From positions 62,001 to 126,000 of the forward strand of contig JAFYZW010000057.1 in NCBI GenBank assembly GCA_017548545.1: DNA of 64,000 nt, written 5' to 3'. The translations under genes were made by a program, and so were the position numbers. The DNA comes from Bacteroidales bacterium. Lineage in GTDB: Bacteria > Bacteroidota > Bacteroidia > Bacteroidales > UBA3663. The notes beneath the pieces were generated by a model that was given only the letters and a program-made list of their open reading frames with translations, was not told the origin of the DNA and made no database searches. Shown here piece after piece: positions 27,106 to 35,647 of the stretch; the first letter of the stretch is position 1, and the number at the start of each line of letters is the position of its first letter.

Positions 27106-27984
27106 TTATCCCTCCCTGTATTCCCTTGGTGATTGGCCTTTCAGTCGTGAGAAAAACTTACTGAAGGACGGCGTATCGGCGAAATGGAGTCGATCTGCTA
27201 TCTGCGTGATGCTCAAATCGGATGTTCGCAGCAAGAAAGAGGCTTCCATGAGAAGCATCTGATTGATGTAATCAACTACTGTGCGACCTGATACTTGACG
27301 TACGACACGCGAGAGATAAACTGGAGAGATATTGAGTTCGGAGGCGTAGAAAGGGATGTCGTGGTGTTCGGTAAAGTGTTTTGGCAATAAACGGATGAAA
27401 CCGATAAAGATCTCCTCAACGCGTTGGGGAGTCTGGCGATGTACGATGGCACGGCTTTGGGCATTCTGTAGGTCAAGCAAGAAGATTGCATAGAGCATAC
27501 GAAGCACTTCCGCCTTATATATGTGTTCGGATTGCACGTAGCTGATGATTTCGCGCATCTTCATGAGCAGATGCTGAGCTACTTCAGGAGGAAAGGTCTG
27601 TTTCGGTTCATGCAAATGTACAAGAGGCAAGGTGGCGAGGTGTACTAGATCATGAACGCTTGGAGCCTCGATGGTGGCGTGTTCGTCGGCCATCAGGCAA
27701 TAACCGTGAAAGTCTTCGGAGGTGGCGATAACCGTTACTGGAAGTCCGGGCGAATAGGTGTATAGATCGTTTGGATGGAAAGTCAGTTCTTTACCATTGT
27801 AGTGAATCGTCATCCAGCCTTTGTCAACAAGCATAAAGGCGAAGCAGGATACGAATCCCCGCAACAGGTTTGAGCGAAGGATTTTCACCGCATTTGTTTC
27901 TAAGCAGTACATTCCGTTATCCCAGCCTTTTTCGGGCAAGTCGTCGCCTACAAATATGGGCAAATATTCTTTAAATGTGTACAT
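27106..27984 (-). CDS. AraC family transcriptional regulator
   Basis: 292 residues from ATG 27984; the longer frame from 28065 is excluded because it starts upstream of the promoter box. The N-terminal cupin-like sensor is about 1-170. The C-terminal AraC domain (about 190-292) has two helix-turn-helix units: ISPVYLSRVVRQVSGRTVVDYI and SITQIADRLHFADTPSFSKFFSRLKGQSPREYR. It is divergent from the ferritin-like/rubredoxin genes with only 148 bases between starts, so it may regulate them. The -7 box is so close that the mRNA would be nearly leaderless. Confidence 0.92.
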   Translation of the reverse strand: MYTFKEYLPIFVGDDLPEKGWDNGMYCLETNAVKILRSNLLRGFVSCFAFMLVDKGWMTIHYNGKELTFHPNDLYTYSPGLPVTVIATSEDFHGYCLMADEHATIEAPSVHDLVHLATLPLVHLHEPKQTFPPEVAQHLLMKMREIISYVQSEHIYKAEVLRMLYAIFLLDLQNAQSRAIVHRQTPQRVEEIFIGFIRLLPKHFTEHHDIPFYASELNISPVYLSRVVRQVSGRTVVDYINQMLLMEASFLLRTSDLSITQIADRLHFADTPSFSKFFSRLKGQSPREYREG

Positions 27985-27991
27985 ATCGGTG

Positions 27992-27999
27992 CAAAGATA
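27992..27999 (-). promoter_or_regulatory. -7 element for the AraC regulator
   Basis: TATCTTTG on the minus strand ends 8 bases before the ATG at 27984, so transcription would begin at or next to the start codon. Confidence 0.6.
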
Positions 28000-28050
28000 A
28001 GTATTTTTTTTTAGTTGTATCGTTTCAGACAAATTTTGTTTTGTTTTAGA

Positions 28051-28082
28051 TTTGGATTTGTGCAAAAAAACCTCTATCTTTG
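28051..28082 (+). promoter_or_regulatory. Promoter for the ferritin-like gene
   Basis: TTTG at 28051-28054 and TATCTTTG at 28075-28082, spacer 20. The ATG is at 28133. Confidence 0.7.
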
Positions 28083-28132
28083 CACCCGAGAATACAAAAA
28101 ACTATCGTTTAACAAATAAAAAATCAAAAATT

Positions 28133-28588
28133 ATGAGCAAGCAGAAATCAATTGACGCATTACAGTTTTTCGTAACCCATCTGGCAGAAGGTGCCATGGT
28201 TCACAGACAGCAAGGTATGGTTTTCAAGTCGCAGGGCTTCACCAAGCTCGGACAAAAGTATCTTGACCACTTCAATGAGGAGATGGGCTGGGTAGAGAAG
28301 TTCACAGAGCGTATGCTCGACCTTGGCGGAGAACTCAAGTTCGAAGGCATGAAGAGCCGCGACCTCATCTGCGACCCTATCGAGTATGTAAAGGCCGATC
28401 TCGCTATTCAGGAGCCTGGCGTAGAACTACTGATGAAGTGCATGGAGGGCGTGAAGGACGATCCAACCACCTACGACATCTTCAAGGATTATCTGAAGGA
28501 CGAGGAGGAAGACCTCTACTGGAGCCAGGAAGCTCTTGAGATCATCGAGAAGATTGGCGTACAGAACTGGCTGATGAAGCAGATGTAA
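28133..28588 (+). CDS. Ferritin-like (bacterioferritin/Dps-type) protein
   Basis: 151 residues, almost all helix, from the ATG at 28133 (MSKQKSI). Acidic and His residues are placed as in four-helix di-iron proteins: EGAMVHRQQG in helix 1, YLDHFNEEMGW in helix 2, and YLKDEEEDLYWSQEAL in helix 4. I assign the ferritin-like superfamily from this pattern; iron storage or an oxygen/peroxide-consuming role is plausible. A rubredoxin-like gene follows, the usual electron-donor pairing of rubrerythrin-type systems. A long hairpin separates the two. Confidence 0.72.
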   Translation: MSKQKSIDALQFFVTHLAEGAMVHRQQGMVFKSQGFTKLGQKYLDHFNEEMGWVEKFTERMLDLGGELKFEGMKSRDLICDPIEYVKADLAIQEPGVELLMKCMEGVKDDPTTYDIFKDYLKDEEEDLYWSQEALEIIEKIGVQNWLMKQM

Positions 28589-28628
28589 ATCGCTTAGTGC
28601 TACTGCACCTCGACACTATTATTTCTTC

Positions 28629-28689
28629 AAGGGACGGTGTAGCCGGAGTGACTGTAACATGATTCAGACACTACGCAAAACCGTCCCTT
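28629..28689 (+). other. Long hairpin between the ferritin-like and rubredoxin genes
   Basis: AAGGGACGGT (28629-28638) pairs perfectly with ACCGTCCCTT (28680-28689). The inner part can pair further (GTGACTG with CAGACAC, one mismatch). It is followed by TCATTTTC, a weak T-run. It may be a partial terminator or an RNA-processing stem that sets the ratio of the two proteins. Confidence 0.5.
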
Positions 28690-28720
28690 CATTTTCAAAT
28701 CACCTAAAACATTATCGATT

Positions 28721-28882
28721 ATGGCGAAGATGAAATGCCCCTGTAAGTACACTTACGACCCAGAGAAAGGTGACCCTAAGCAGGGAATACCTCCCGGAAC
28801 CCAGTTTGAAGACCTTCCCGATACATGGCGCTGTCCCCGCTGCAAGCGGAAGAAGGAGAAATTCGTACCCGTCGAAGAATAA
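28721..28882 (+). CDS. Rubredoxin-like protein with a CPC first knuckle
   Basis: 53 residues. The body matches rubredoxin: [20 protein letters not shown], then [10 protein letters not shown]. The second iron knuckle is normal (Cys38-x-x-Cys41). The first is Cys6-Pro-Cys8, one residue shorter than the usual C-x-x-C. Aligning on Y-x-Y-D shows that the missing residue is before Cys8. A single-iron electron carrier is expected, most likely reducing the ferritin-like protein upstream. The gene is too short for many ORF finders. Confidence 0.85.
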   Translation: MAKMKCPCKYTYDPEKGDPKQGIPPGTQFEDLPDTWRCPRCKRKKEKFVPVEE

Positions 28883-28893
28883 TCACGTCAATA

Positions 28894-29784
28894 ATGACAT
28901 TTCATCATTTGTCACTTTCTGACCGTGAGGCGATGCAGGCAGTTACGCTACCCTCAGGGCGGCGTAACTGCAACTACACCTTTGCTAACCTTGTGGGATG
29001 GCAGTTTTGGTACTACACCGAGGTGTGCGTGCTTGAAAACTCTGTGGTGCTGCGCTATACCTTCGAGGGCAAGCGAGCGTATATGGTTTGTACGTCAGAA
29101 GCGTTGTCGTTGAAACTTATTGAGGCATTATTTGATGACAGCAATGGAGATTTAACCTTGATTGGGCTTGAAGACTCGCAAGTGGCACAATTATCCGCTC
29201 GCCTTTCTTGCGTCCCTTTCTCATTTTCCGTTGAGCCGGTTCGTGACCAATATGATTACATCTATCGTCGCACTGATCTCACAACGCTTCATGGCAAACA
29301 TCTGAACGCCAAACGTAATCACATTCATCGTTTCCGTGCGGAGCATCCCGATTTTGAATATCGTCCTCTTAGGCCAGAATTCTTTGACGAATGTCGCCGG
29401 CTTACGGAAATATGGCAGGAAGATAAGGATGACAGCGATACTATCGATGTTGAAAAACAGGTGATGGAGACCATCTTTTCGAATTGGGACGCTCTCGGCA
29501 TGATAGGCGGATGCATCTTCGTGGACGGTCGTATGGTGGCTTTCACTTATGGATCCGTTGTCACAACCGACACCTTTGACGTCTGTGTGGAGAAAGCCGA
29601 TCGTCACGTGGAGGGTGCTTTTGCGATCATCAACCAGCAGTTCGCCGAGCATCTGCCTGAGCAATATATCTATCTTAACCGGGAAGAAGATATGGGAATC
29701 CCAGGTCTTCGCCAAGCGAAATTGTCGTATCACCCTGAAATACTTCTGACCTACAATGTCGTGCATATTACAAAGAATGACTGA
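28894..29784 (+). CDS. DUF2156 family protein (GNAT-like fold)
   Basis: 296 residues from ATG 28894, 11 bases after the rubredoxin stop. It resembles the phosphatidylglycerol lysyltransferase C-terminal (DUF2156) family: YTFANLVGWQFW near the N-terminus, DYIYRRTDLTTLHGKHLNAKRNHIHRF in the middle, and FAIINQQFAEHLPEQYIYLNREEDMGIPGLRQAKLSYHP at the end. These are soluble double-GNAT proteins; the acyl acceptor is unknown. The following GNAT gene overlaps its 3' end by 29 bases. Confidence 0.83.
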   Translation: MTFHHLSLSDREAMQAVTLPSGRRNCNYTFANLVGWQFWYYTEVCVLENSVVLRYTFEGKRAYMVCTSEALSLKLIEALFDDSNGDLTLIGLEDSQVAQLSARLSCVPFSFSVEPVRDQYDYIYRRTDLTTLHGKHLNAKRNHIHRFRAEHPDFEYRPLRPEFFDECRRLTEIWQEDKDDSDTIDVEKQVMETIFSNWDALGMIGGCIFVDGRMVAFTYGSVVTTDTFDVCVEKADRHVEGAFAIINQQFAEHLPEQYIYLNREEDMGIPGLRQAKLSYHPEILLTYNVVHITKND

Positions 29785-30238
29785 AGATGACGCGCCGTTG
29801 ACCGTTGACTGGATGGTGCGACAATATGGTTTCGACTGCGCTGAGGTGGAGTCGTGGGTGCAAGACCTGCATTTCAACTGGCCGTTGAGTGTAAAAGCCT
29901 TGGATGAAAACGGCCATGTAATAGGACTGCTCAATATGAGTGACTATCGAATCGAGGAGGAAACGCCGCAGATTCTACAAGACAAGCCGGAGCTGATTAA
30001 AAGCCTGAACGCTCAGCGTTATATTGCTGTCTTTTCGTTCATTGTAGCTGAGAAATATCGTGGCACCCGATTGAACTACGACATGCTGATGTCAATCATG
30101 CCCGAGTTGAAAGCCAACTACGATTTCATCTTCATACCTGTGCTTTATCGCCTCAAGACTCATCAATACTGGCAACGTTGGGGTGCAAAAGAGTTTTACC
30201 ACGATGAGGATTGTGTGTGTTACAAATTGGATATTTAG
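29756..30238 (+). CDS. GNAT-like acetyltransferase coupled to the DUF2156 gene
   Basis: 160 residues. The start at 29756 keeps the first GNAT strand (CILQRMTEDDAP); an alternative ATG is at 29777. IAVFSFIVAEKYRGTRLNYDMLMSIMP looks like motif A of a divergent GNAT (RGTRLN in place of RxxGxG). YWQRWGAKEFYHDEDCVCYKL closes the domain. The 29-base overlap with the DUF2156 gene indicates a functional pair. Substrate unknown. Confidence 0.7.
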   Translation: MSCILQRMTEDDAPLTVDWMVRQYGFDCAEVESWVQDLHFNWPLSVKALDENGHVIGLLNMSDYRIEEETPQILQDKPELIKSLNAQRYIAVFSFIVAEKYRGTRLNYDMLMSIMPELKANYDFIFIPVLYRLKTHQYWQRWGAKEFYHDEDCVCYKLDI

Positions 30239-30269
30239 TATCTTCACTTCATAAAAAAAGATATAAAAC

Positions 30270-31046
30270 ATGAGCATCACTATAGGTCTGTTGATTCCTT
30301 TGCTTGGCACAATGCTCGGTGCGGCGTTCGTCTTTTTTATGAAGAAAGACATGTCGCCGAAGTTGCAAAAATCGCTGCTCGGTTTTGCATCAGGCGTGAT
30401 GGTGGCTGCATCGGTTTGGTCGCTGCTGATTCCTTCGATGGAGATAGTAAAAGACAGCGGACGTTGGTCGGTAACGCCCGCTGCCTTGGGATTTTTGTTG
30501 GGAATAGGTTTTCTGCTGTTAATAGACGAACTGACTCCTCACCTCCATCTTCATGCAGACAAGCCTGAAGGTCTTCGATCGAGACTTTCACGAACAACGA
30601 TGTTGGCATTGGCTGTGACCATCCATAACTTACCCGAGGGTATGGCTGTGGGGGTAGTCTTTGCAGGAGCCGCGAATGGTATCTCGAACATCTCGCTTGC
30701 CAGCGCCATCGCTGTTTCCCTGGGCATCGCTATTCAGAATGTACCAGAGGGTGCCATCATCTCAATGCCGATGAAGGCAGCAGGAAATTCGAAGATGAAG
30801 TCGTTCATTCTCGGTTCTCTGAGCGGTGCTGTCGAACCCGTTGGAGCTTTAGCCGTACTACTGTTGTCCTCAATAATGGTGCCAGTTCTGCCTTATATGC
30901 TGGCATTTGCTGCTGGAGCCATGTTCTATGTGGTTGTAGAGGAGCTAATTCCTGAGGCATCCAGTGGACAACATTCCAACCTGAGCACCATCGGATTTGC
31001 CATTGGCTTCGTCCTGATGATGGTGCTCGATGTGGTGATGGGTTAG
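30270..31046 (+). CDS. ZIP family divalent metal transporter
   Basis: 258-residue inner-membrane protein with eight hydrophobic helices. The two metal-site helices carry HNLPEG (about 119-124) and NVPEG (about 155-159), the GufA/ZupT signature. A His-rich cytoplasmic loop HLHLH (about 91-95) precedes them. It would import zinc or iron. The stop abuts the stop of the convergent carboxylesterase gene. Proximity to the iron-protein genes is suggestive only. Confidence 0.93.
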   Translation: MSITIGLLIPLLGTMLGAAFVFFMKKDMSPKLQKSLLGFASGVMVAASVWSLLIPSMEIVKDSGRWSVTPAALGFLLGIGFLLLIDELTPHLHLHADKPEGLRSRLSRTTMLALAVTIHNLPEGMAVGVVFAGAANGISNISLASAIAVSLGIAIQNVPEGAIISMPMKAAGNSKMKSFILGSLSGAVEPVGALAVLLLSSIMVPVLPYMLAFAAGAMFYVVVEELIPEASSGQHSNLSTIGFAIGFVLMMVLDVVMG

Positions 31047-32561
31047 TTATCTTTTAAAGAATCCTTCGAAGTTGAATTCCTGCTGAGGACCTACTTCGGG
31101 CTCTCCGAAGAATGAAGCATCGGCATTGTTCTCGTCGAGCTTGAACACCATGAAGCCTGGATTCTCAGTAGTGCAAGGTGCCCAATCGCCTCCGTCAGGT
31201 CCGTTGGGATCGCTGTACTTGGCGAAGTTTGTCCAAGCCGTCAGCATCTTCTCCGAGAGGTCCCAATCGCCTTGTGTCCAGGGACGCCAGCAATGTTTCA
31301 TCGACTTGAATACGTACCACAGGTCGGAAGAGTGGAAAGCGCCCTTCAGGCGTACAGTCACTTCGGGATGCGAACCGTCGTCCGGCAATGGACGGGCGAA
31401 CTCGTAAGCCCAAGCCTTACCGCCTTTGCTCTCACGTACCTTGCAGAACTCGGCGATTCCTCCACCCATCATGCCCAGGTCATTGAGGGTGTAGCCAATC
31501 ATGTAAGGAACATCGGCCAAGGTACCTTCGCGAGTAGCATCGTCGAAGCTCTTCTCGCTAACGTAACCATCAACCGTTGGCATCATCATCATAAATGCAG
31601 GTTTGCCAGTAGCCTGTCCATAAATGGTTGGCAAGGCGAATACGGTTTCGGTCGAAGCAGAACGCATCTTCTCAAGGTCGGTCAATCCGGCCCAATCGAA
31701 AATCTTCTTCGTCATAGCGGCCATTTCAGCAGGAGTACCACCTCCGAAACGGCCTGGGAACATACCTCTTGCGTCGGGATTGGGAAGGGTGAGTCCGCCA
31801 GCACTCATGATGACTGCCTTGTGGAAAAGACCACGTGCCAAGGGTGACTCACAGAGGGTACGAACACTACCGCCACCTGCACTCTGTCCGAAGATGGTCA
31901 CGTTGTCGGGATCGCCACCAAACTGCTCGATGTTCTTCTTGATCCATTTCAAAGCCTCAATCTGGTCGAGAATGCCATAGTTGCCCGAAACCTTGTGTGG
32001 GCTTTCGGCTGCAAGCGCGGGGTGATTGAGGAATCCGAAGATGCCCAGACGATAGTTGATGGAAACGAGCACCACGTCCTTGGCACCCCATTCCTGTCCG
32101 TCGAACTCGGGTTCGGAGCCCCATCCTTCACGATAGCCTCCTCCATGTATCCACAGGGCAACAGGAAGCTTCTTCGTTGTTTCGCCTGGAGCTTTCGTCC
32201 AAACGTTCAAGTAGAGGCAATCCTCGCTAAAGGGAGCCTCTTTGCCGTAGCCCCATTCGGTGTAGTAGCCGCCAGGATACTGAATATGCTGGTAGCTGGG
32301 ATGACCGAAGGTGTCGCAGATCTTCACACCCGTCCAGTGAACGATGGGCAGTGGTTCCTTCCAACGGTTCTCCTTGATGGGAGGAGCAGCGTAAGGAATG
32401 CCACGATAGACATACACATCAGGATGATCATCGGCAAAGACGCCTTGTACCTGACCACCTTCGATGGTTAACACAGGATTGTTGGGAACGACTACTGCAT
32501 TGTCTTTAGTACATGCAGTAACTGCTACCATGAGCAGAAGCGGGAAAAACACTTTTTTCAT
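31047..32561 (-). CDS. Type B carboxylesterase lipoprotein
   Basis: 504 residues from ATG 32561, which gives a lipoprotein signal peptide ending in VTAC. Carboxylesterase fold: YRGIPYAAPP near the N-terminus, EDCLYLNVWTK with the conserved Cys, LWIHGGGYREG as oxyanion hole, and nucleophile Ser227 in FGQSAGGGS. The catalytic His probably lies in the late KGAFHSSDLWYVF segment. It hydrolyses carboxylic esters at the cell surface or in the periplasm; the substrate may be a plant glycan ester, by context only. Confidence 0.92.
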   Translation of the reverse strand: MKKVFFPLLLMVAVTACTKDNAVVVPNNPVLTIEGGQVQGVFADDHPDVYVYRGIPYAAPPIKENRWKEPLPIVHWTGVKICDTFGHPSYQHIQYPGGYYTEWGYGKEAPFSEDCLYLNVWTKAPGETTKKLPVALWIHGGGYREGWGSEPEFDGQEWGAKDVVLVSINYRLGIFGFLNHPALAAESPHKVSGNYGILDQIEALKWIKKNIEQFGGDPDNVTIFGQSAGGGSVRTLCESPLARGLFHKAVIMSAGGLTLPNPDARGMFPGRFGGGTPAEMAAMTKKIFDWAGLTDLEKMRSASTETVFALPTIYGQATGKPAFMMMMPTVDGYVSEKSFDDATREGTLADVPYMIGYTLNDLGMMGGGIAEFCKVRESKGGKAWAYEFARPLPDDGSHPEVTVRLKGAFHSSDLWYVFKSMKHCWRPWTQGDWDLSEKMLTAWTNFAKYSDPNGPDGGDWAPCTTENPGFMVFKLDENNADASFFGEPEVGPQQEFNFEGFFKR

Positions 32562-32754
32562 GATAAGTTGAATAAATTGAGTTGAGGTAATATGAATAAC
32601 TGTATGAATAATTATGTAATTAAACATCTTAAATTTTTCCAAGCACAAAGGTATGGAAATTATCTTTATCATGGTCGATATTAGTAAGATATTTGATTAG
32701 ATTAAGAGATAATAAGTGTTTTCGAACAGCCGAGTTTGCAATATGAAGTGATTG

Positions 32755-32789
32755 GAATGAAAAATGTTCCCCTTGGAACCGAGGGGAAC
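32755..32789 (-). terminator. Intrinsic terminator after the outer-membrane protein gene
   Basis: GTTCCCCT (32766-32773) pairs with AGGGGAAC (32782-32789), and on the minus strand the stem is followed by ATTTTTC. It lies 52 bases after the stop at 32842. The rest of the 280-base gap 32562-32841 shows no gene. Confidence 0.8.
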
Positions 32790-32841
32790 ATAAATTAAAC
32801 TCATTTAAAAAGTGTGGGTATTTGAGTAGAAATATCGCCAA

Positions 32842-33558
32842 TTAGAGGTAGATGCCTACGGTGAAAGATTTAAATTCGGGTCCACGATCCTTCTTCAGAA
32901 GACTCATAGGTGAGTATTTGAAATATACACCGAAGTCCTTGGCGAAATGAACGATACCCAGTACATCAACAGTGAGAGGACGTTGGCCAATCTTCTTGGT
33001 TAGGACGGTATATTCTTGGTCACCAATCTCGTATGAGTTGCTCACACGACTGTAGGCATTCCAGTTGGCTTGAGCTCCGAGAGAGATGGCGAAATTCTTT
33101 GCAAAGCTCTGCTTAACGAGCAATGGCATGGAAATGTAGAATGTTGAAATATTAGAAGAGAGTTCTGACATCACTCCATCTCGTGCTTGTACACAGATCT
33201 TATCATTAATCTTCTCAAACATGTTGTCATGCCCACTCAGGGTATTGAAACGAAAACCAAAACCTAAACCTGCAGAGAGTGTTGTTTTGGAGTTATTAGG
33301 AATATAGTCATATTGTGCGACGGTTAGCCCAATCTCCCATGAACGGAAGGTAGCGAAGTCAAGTCCATTGTCATTCTTATCGTTGATATCTGTAGGAGTA
33401 ATCACACCGATAAAGAGATGAGTTGACCAATTGTCGTCATCTTCTTCGTTTTCGTATTTGACAACAGTAGTTTCATCGATTTGATCGACCTCATTGTTTT
33501 CCTGTGCATTTGCATTCATTGCGAATGCGATAAATGCCAAAAGTAGTACTTTTTTCAT
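32842..33558 (-). CDS. Outer-membrane protein, PorT-like barrel
   Basis: 238 residues from ATG 33558 with signal peptide MKKVLLLAFIAFAMNANA. An acidic linker (ENEEDDDN) precedes beta strands: HLFIGVITP, FATFRSWEIGLTVAQYDYIP, TTLSAGLGFGFRF, PLTVDVLGIVHFAKDFGVYFKYSPMSLL and a final strand FKSFTVGIYL. This is the layout of the outer membrane beta-barrel family (OMP_b-brl_2). No function is evident. It has its own promoter and terminator, so it is a single-gene unit. Confidence 0.8.
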   Translation of the reverse strand: MKKVLLLAFIAFAMNANAQENNEVDQIDETTVVKYENEEDDDNWSTHLFIGVITPTDINDKNDNGLDFATFRSWEIGLTVAQYDYIPNNSKTTLSAGLGFGFRFNTLSGHDNMFEKINDKICVQARDGVMSELSSNISTFYISMPLLVKQSFAKNFAISLGAQANWNAYSRVSNSYEIGDQEYTVLTKKIGQRPLTVDVLGIVHFAKDFGVYFKYSPMSLLKKDRGPEFKSFTVGIYL

Positions 33559-33635
33559 TTGTTCATTTTTTGAATAATTATAACACAATATGTTTTTTGA
33601 ACATGTTTACACGATTGTTCTTCAAAATAGCTTTG

Positions 33636-33643
33636 CAAAGTTA
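33636..33643 (-). promoter_or_regulatory. -7 element for the outer-membrane barrel gene
   Basis: TAACTTTG on the minus strand, 78 bases before the ATG at 33558. Confidence 0.6.
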
Positions 33644-33672
33644 GGAGATTATTTTCAAATTTACAATTTACG

Positions 33673-33730
33673 ATGAACAATTAACAATTGCTTTGGAAAA
33701 ATACTCTTAAACAATGAACAATTAACAATT
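33673..33730. repeat. Pair of 17-bp direct repeats
   Basis: ATGAACAATTAACAATT occurs at 33673-33689 and again at 33714-33730 in an AT-rich gap. It looks like simple-sequence drift typical of intergenic DNA here. Confidence 0.7.
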
Positions 33731-33748
33731 ATAGTTTGCAAATAACCA

Positions 33749-34084
33749 TTAAAAACCGAAGAATTCCTTCAACTCTTTCTTTTCTTTCAGATCTTCGGAC
33801 GTGAAGCCATATTGAGAGGCGGAGGCAAGGGTGATGACCCGACCGAGGAATTCGTCGTAAGGAAGTGCAAACCATTCCTGGGGTATCGCTTGGATTATAG
33901 TTCCACCACCATTGTGACAGCCTTCGTTCCAGGCTTCGTCGAGTTCGGCTTCGTAAGTCCCATCTTCCTTGCGGTTGAAACAGTACCACGATACCCATTT
34001 CTGCCCCCTCTCGCCCTTCTTCGCATTCCTGCGATAGACCATGAATTTATCTTTTTTAATGGTGGTCTCGATATACTTCTTCAT
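33749..34084 (-). CDS. Hypothetical protein, 111 residues
   Basis: Soluble, charged protein rich in Trp and Tyr near the N-terminus (KGERGQKWVSWYCFNRKEDGTYEAELDEAWNEG) and Lys/Glu-rich at the C-terminus. No signal peptide or known motif that I can name. The start is 13 bases after the stop of the HEAT-like gene, so it is probably co-transcribed with it. Confidence 0.65.
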   Translation of the reverse strand: MKKYIETTIKKDKFMVYRRNAKKGERGQKWVSWYCFNRKEDGTYEAELDEAWNEGCHNGGGTIIQAIPQEWFALPYDEFLGRVITLASASQYGFTSEDLKEKKELKEFFGF

Positions 34085-34097
34085 ATAAAGCTAACTC

Positions 34098-34622
34098 TCA
34101 TAATTTTAGTGTTCCGTTGAGGATCTTGGCTCGGACACCACGAACGGCCGGTTTGTAATAGTCGATGTCCATCGTCTTAAGGGTGCGTTTCAACTCGTCC
34201 ATGAGCTCGGGATAGAACTGGCACATGCGGTAAGCGAGCTTGAGACTGACCGATTGGATGCCTGGTAGTTCGTCGAGCATAATCGCATGGTCGATACAGA
34301 AGTCGAGGAAATCGGTACGCAGGTCCTCCTCTCCTATCGTCAGACGCTCGATGATGTTTAAAGTTAATCGTCGGACGGAGGAGTTTTCCGTGTGCATAGC
34401 TTGATCGATGAGATCATTGATCAGCACCTGCAAGGGTGAGAGCTCATCATGACGTGCCTTGGTCAATCCCCACAGGGCACTCCTTGCTACACGATAATCC
34501 GGGTCGAATACATATTGAAGCGTGAAACCGAGGAAGTCGCCTTCGGACTTCACCTCCTGGTAAATCTCCTGGGCTCCCCCTTCGCTGAAGGTCTGTTTCA
34601 GTCGTTCGGTTGTTATTGCCAT
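34098..34622 (-). CDS. HEAT-like helical repeat protein
   Basis: 174 residues, nearly all helix. Paired helices of HEAT type can be seen: DPDYRVARSALWGLTKA, HTENSSVRRLTLNIIERL and IQSVSLKLAYRMCQFYPEL. No catalytic residues are recognisable, so it is more likely a scaffold than an enzyme. One base separates it from the upstream lipoprotein stop, so translation is coupled. Function unknown. Confidence 0.65.
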   Translation of the reverse strand: MAITTERLKQTFSEGGAQEIYQEVKSEGDFLGFTLQYVFDPDYRVARSALWGLTKARHDELSPLQVLINDLIDQAMHTENSSVRRLTLNIIERLTIGEEDLRTDFLDFCIDHAIMLDELPGIQSVSLKLAYRMCQFYPELMDELKRTLKTMDIDYYKPAVRGVRAKILNGTLKL

Positions 34623-34623
34623 G

Positions 34624-35622
34624 TCATTCTACGTTATTCAGATATTCCATAATACCATTCCGATATAGTTCGGTGGGTTTGGAAATGCCATCGTGGGATA
34701 GACGGTCGTAGATCTGGCAGAAAGTTTGGACGTCGGCATCGCCAAAGTTACGATAATCTTCCGTTTCCTTGTCGGCAATCTTGCAGTTATACCAACAGGA
34801 AAGGCTTTCGAAGGCACTCCATGGCACGTAGGTCAAATCACGTTTTACATCCAGTTTTTGTGTATATTCCTTCATCTCATTGTAGAGGGGTTCTATACTG
34901 TCCTGCATGAGGAAAATACCGAACTCATGACTGAACATAGCCAACTGATAATCCAGATACTGATTGTAATAGACGGTGTTGGTGCTGTCGTTCAGGTTGT
35001 TGTAAGAGGGTCCTTTTTGGCCTGCCCGATAAAGGAGCCAGTGATAATCTCCTCGACGCCAAGTATAACCAGTCATGCGTTCCCAGTCTTCGACTAACCT
35101 GTTATTCTGCATGATTTCGTTCAACTGTTCCTGTCGCTCCTTCATATCTGCCTTGGCTTGCGGATAGACGTTCTTCAAGTAACCATCGTAATTATCCACA
35201 TACACTTGGGCTATAGCTTCGGCGACAGACATCACCTCCTGGGGCGAGTTTTGTCGTATCGCTTCTTCACGTATGCTGTCCATCAAGGCTGTCAAGGCAT
35301 CGGCATCGGGGAAAGTCGCTCCAGCGGTCATGAAGAAGAATATGCCCGACAACATTCCTCCTTCTCCTTGTCCAAAGGATAGATATTCCTTGTATTTCTG
35401 CAAGGTGTCGATGGCAGCTTGAGGAAGGGTGTTACCGTATTTTTCGGCATACTCCTCATCAGAGAACCCTAAACCGGCAAGCGTATAGAGATGTGTCACG
35501 TAGTTTATTTCGGGGCGAATCTCCATCAGTATCTTGATGTCGTCGGCCTTTTCAACTTGTTTTGTACTGCATCCCGACAATATCAAGCCCAACAAGATAA
35601 TATATAATGGTTTTAATTTCAT
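34624..35622 (-). CDS. Lipoprotein of unknown function
   Basis: 332 residues from ATG 35622, which gives the lipobox LSGC (Cys at about 18). The body is helical and acidic with many Tyr and Trp (ERMTGYTWRRGDYHWLLYRAGQKGPSYNN). No metal or catalytic motif is recognised. It lies between a redox-type C_GCAxxG_C_C gene and the HEAT-like gene. I do not know its function. Confidence 0.7.
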   Translation of the reverse strand: MKLKPLYIILLGLILSGCSTKQVEKADDIKILMEIRPEINYVTHLYTLAGLGFSDEEYAEKYGNTLPQAAIDTLQKYKEYLSFGQGEGGMLSGIFFFMTAGATFPDADALTALMDSIREEAIRQNSPQEVMSVAEAIAQVYVDNYDGYLKNVYPQAKADMKERQEQLNEIMQNNRLVEDWERMTGYTWRRGDYHWLLYRAGQKGPSYNNLNDSTNTVYYNQYLDYQLAMFSHEFGIFLMQDSIEPLYNEMKEYTQKLDVKRDLTYVPWSAFESLSCWYNCKIADKETEDYRNFGDADVQTFCQIYDRLSHDGISKPTELYRNGIMEYLNNVE

Positions 35623-35647
35623 AGTTTGATGTAGAAAATAAGCAACT

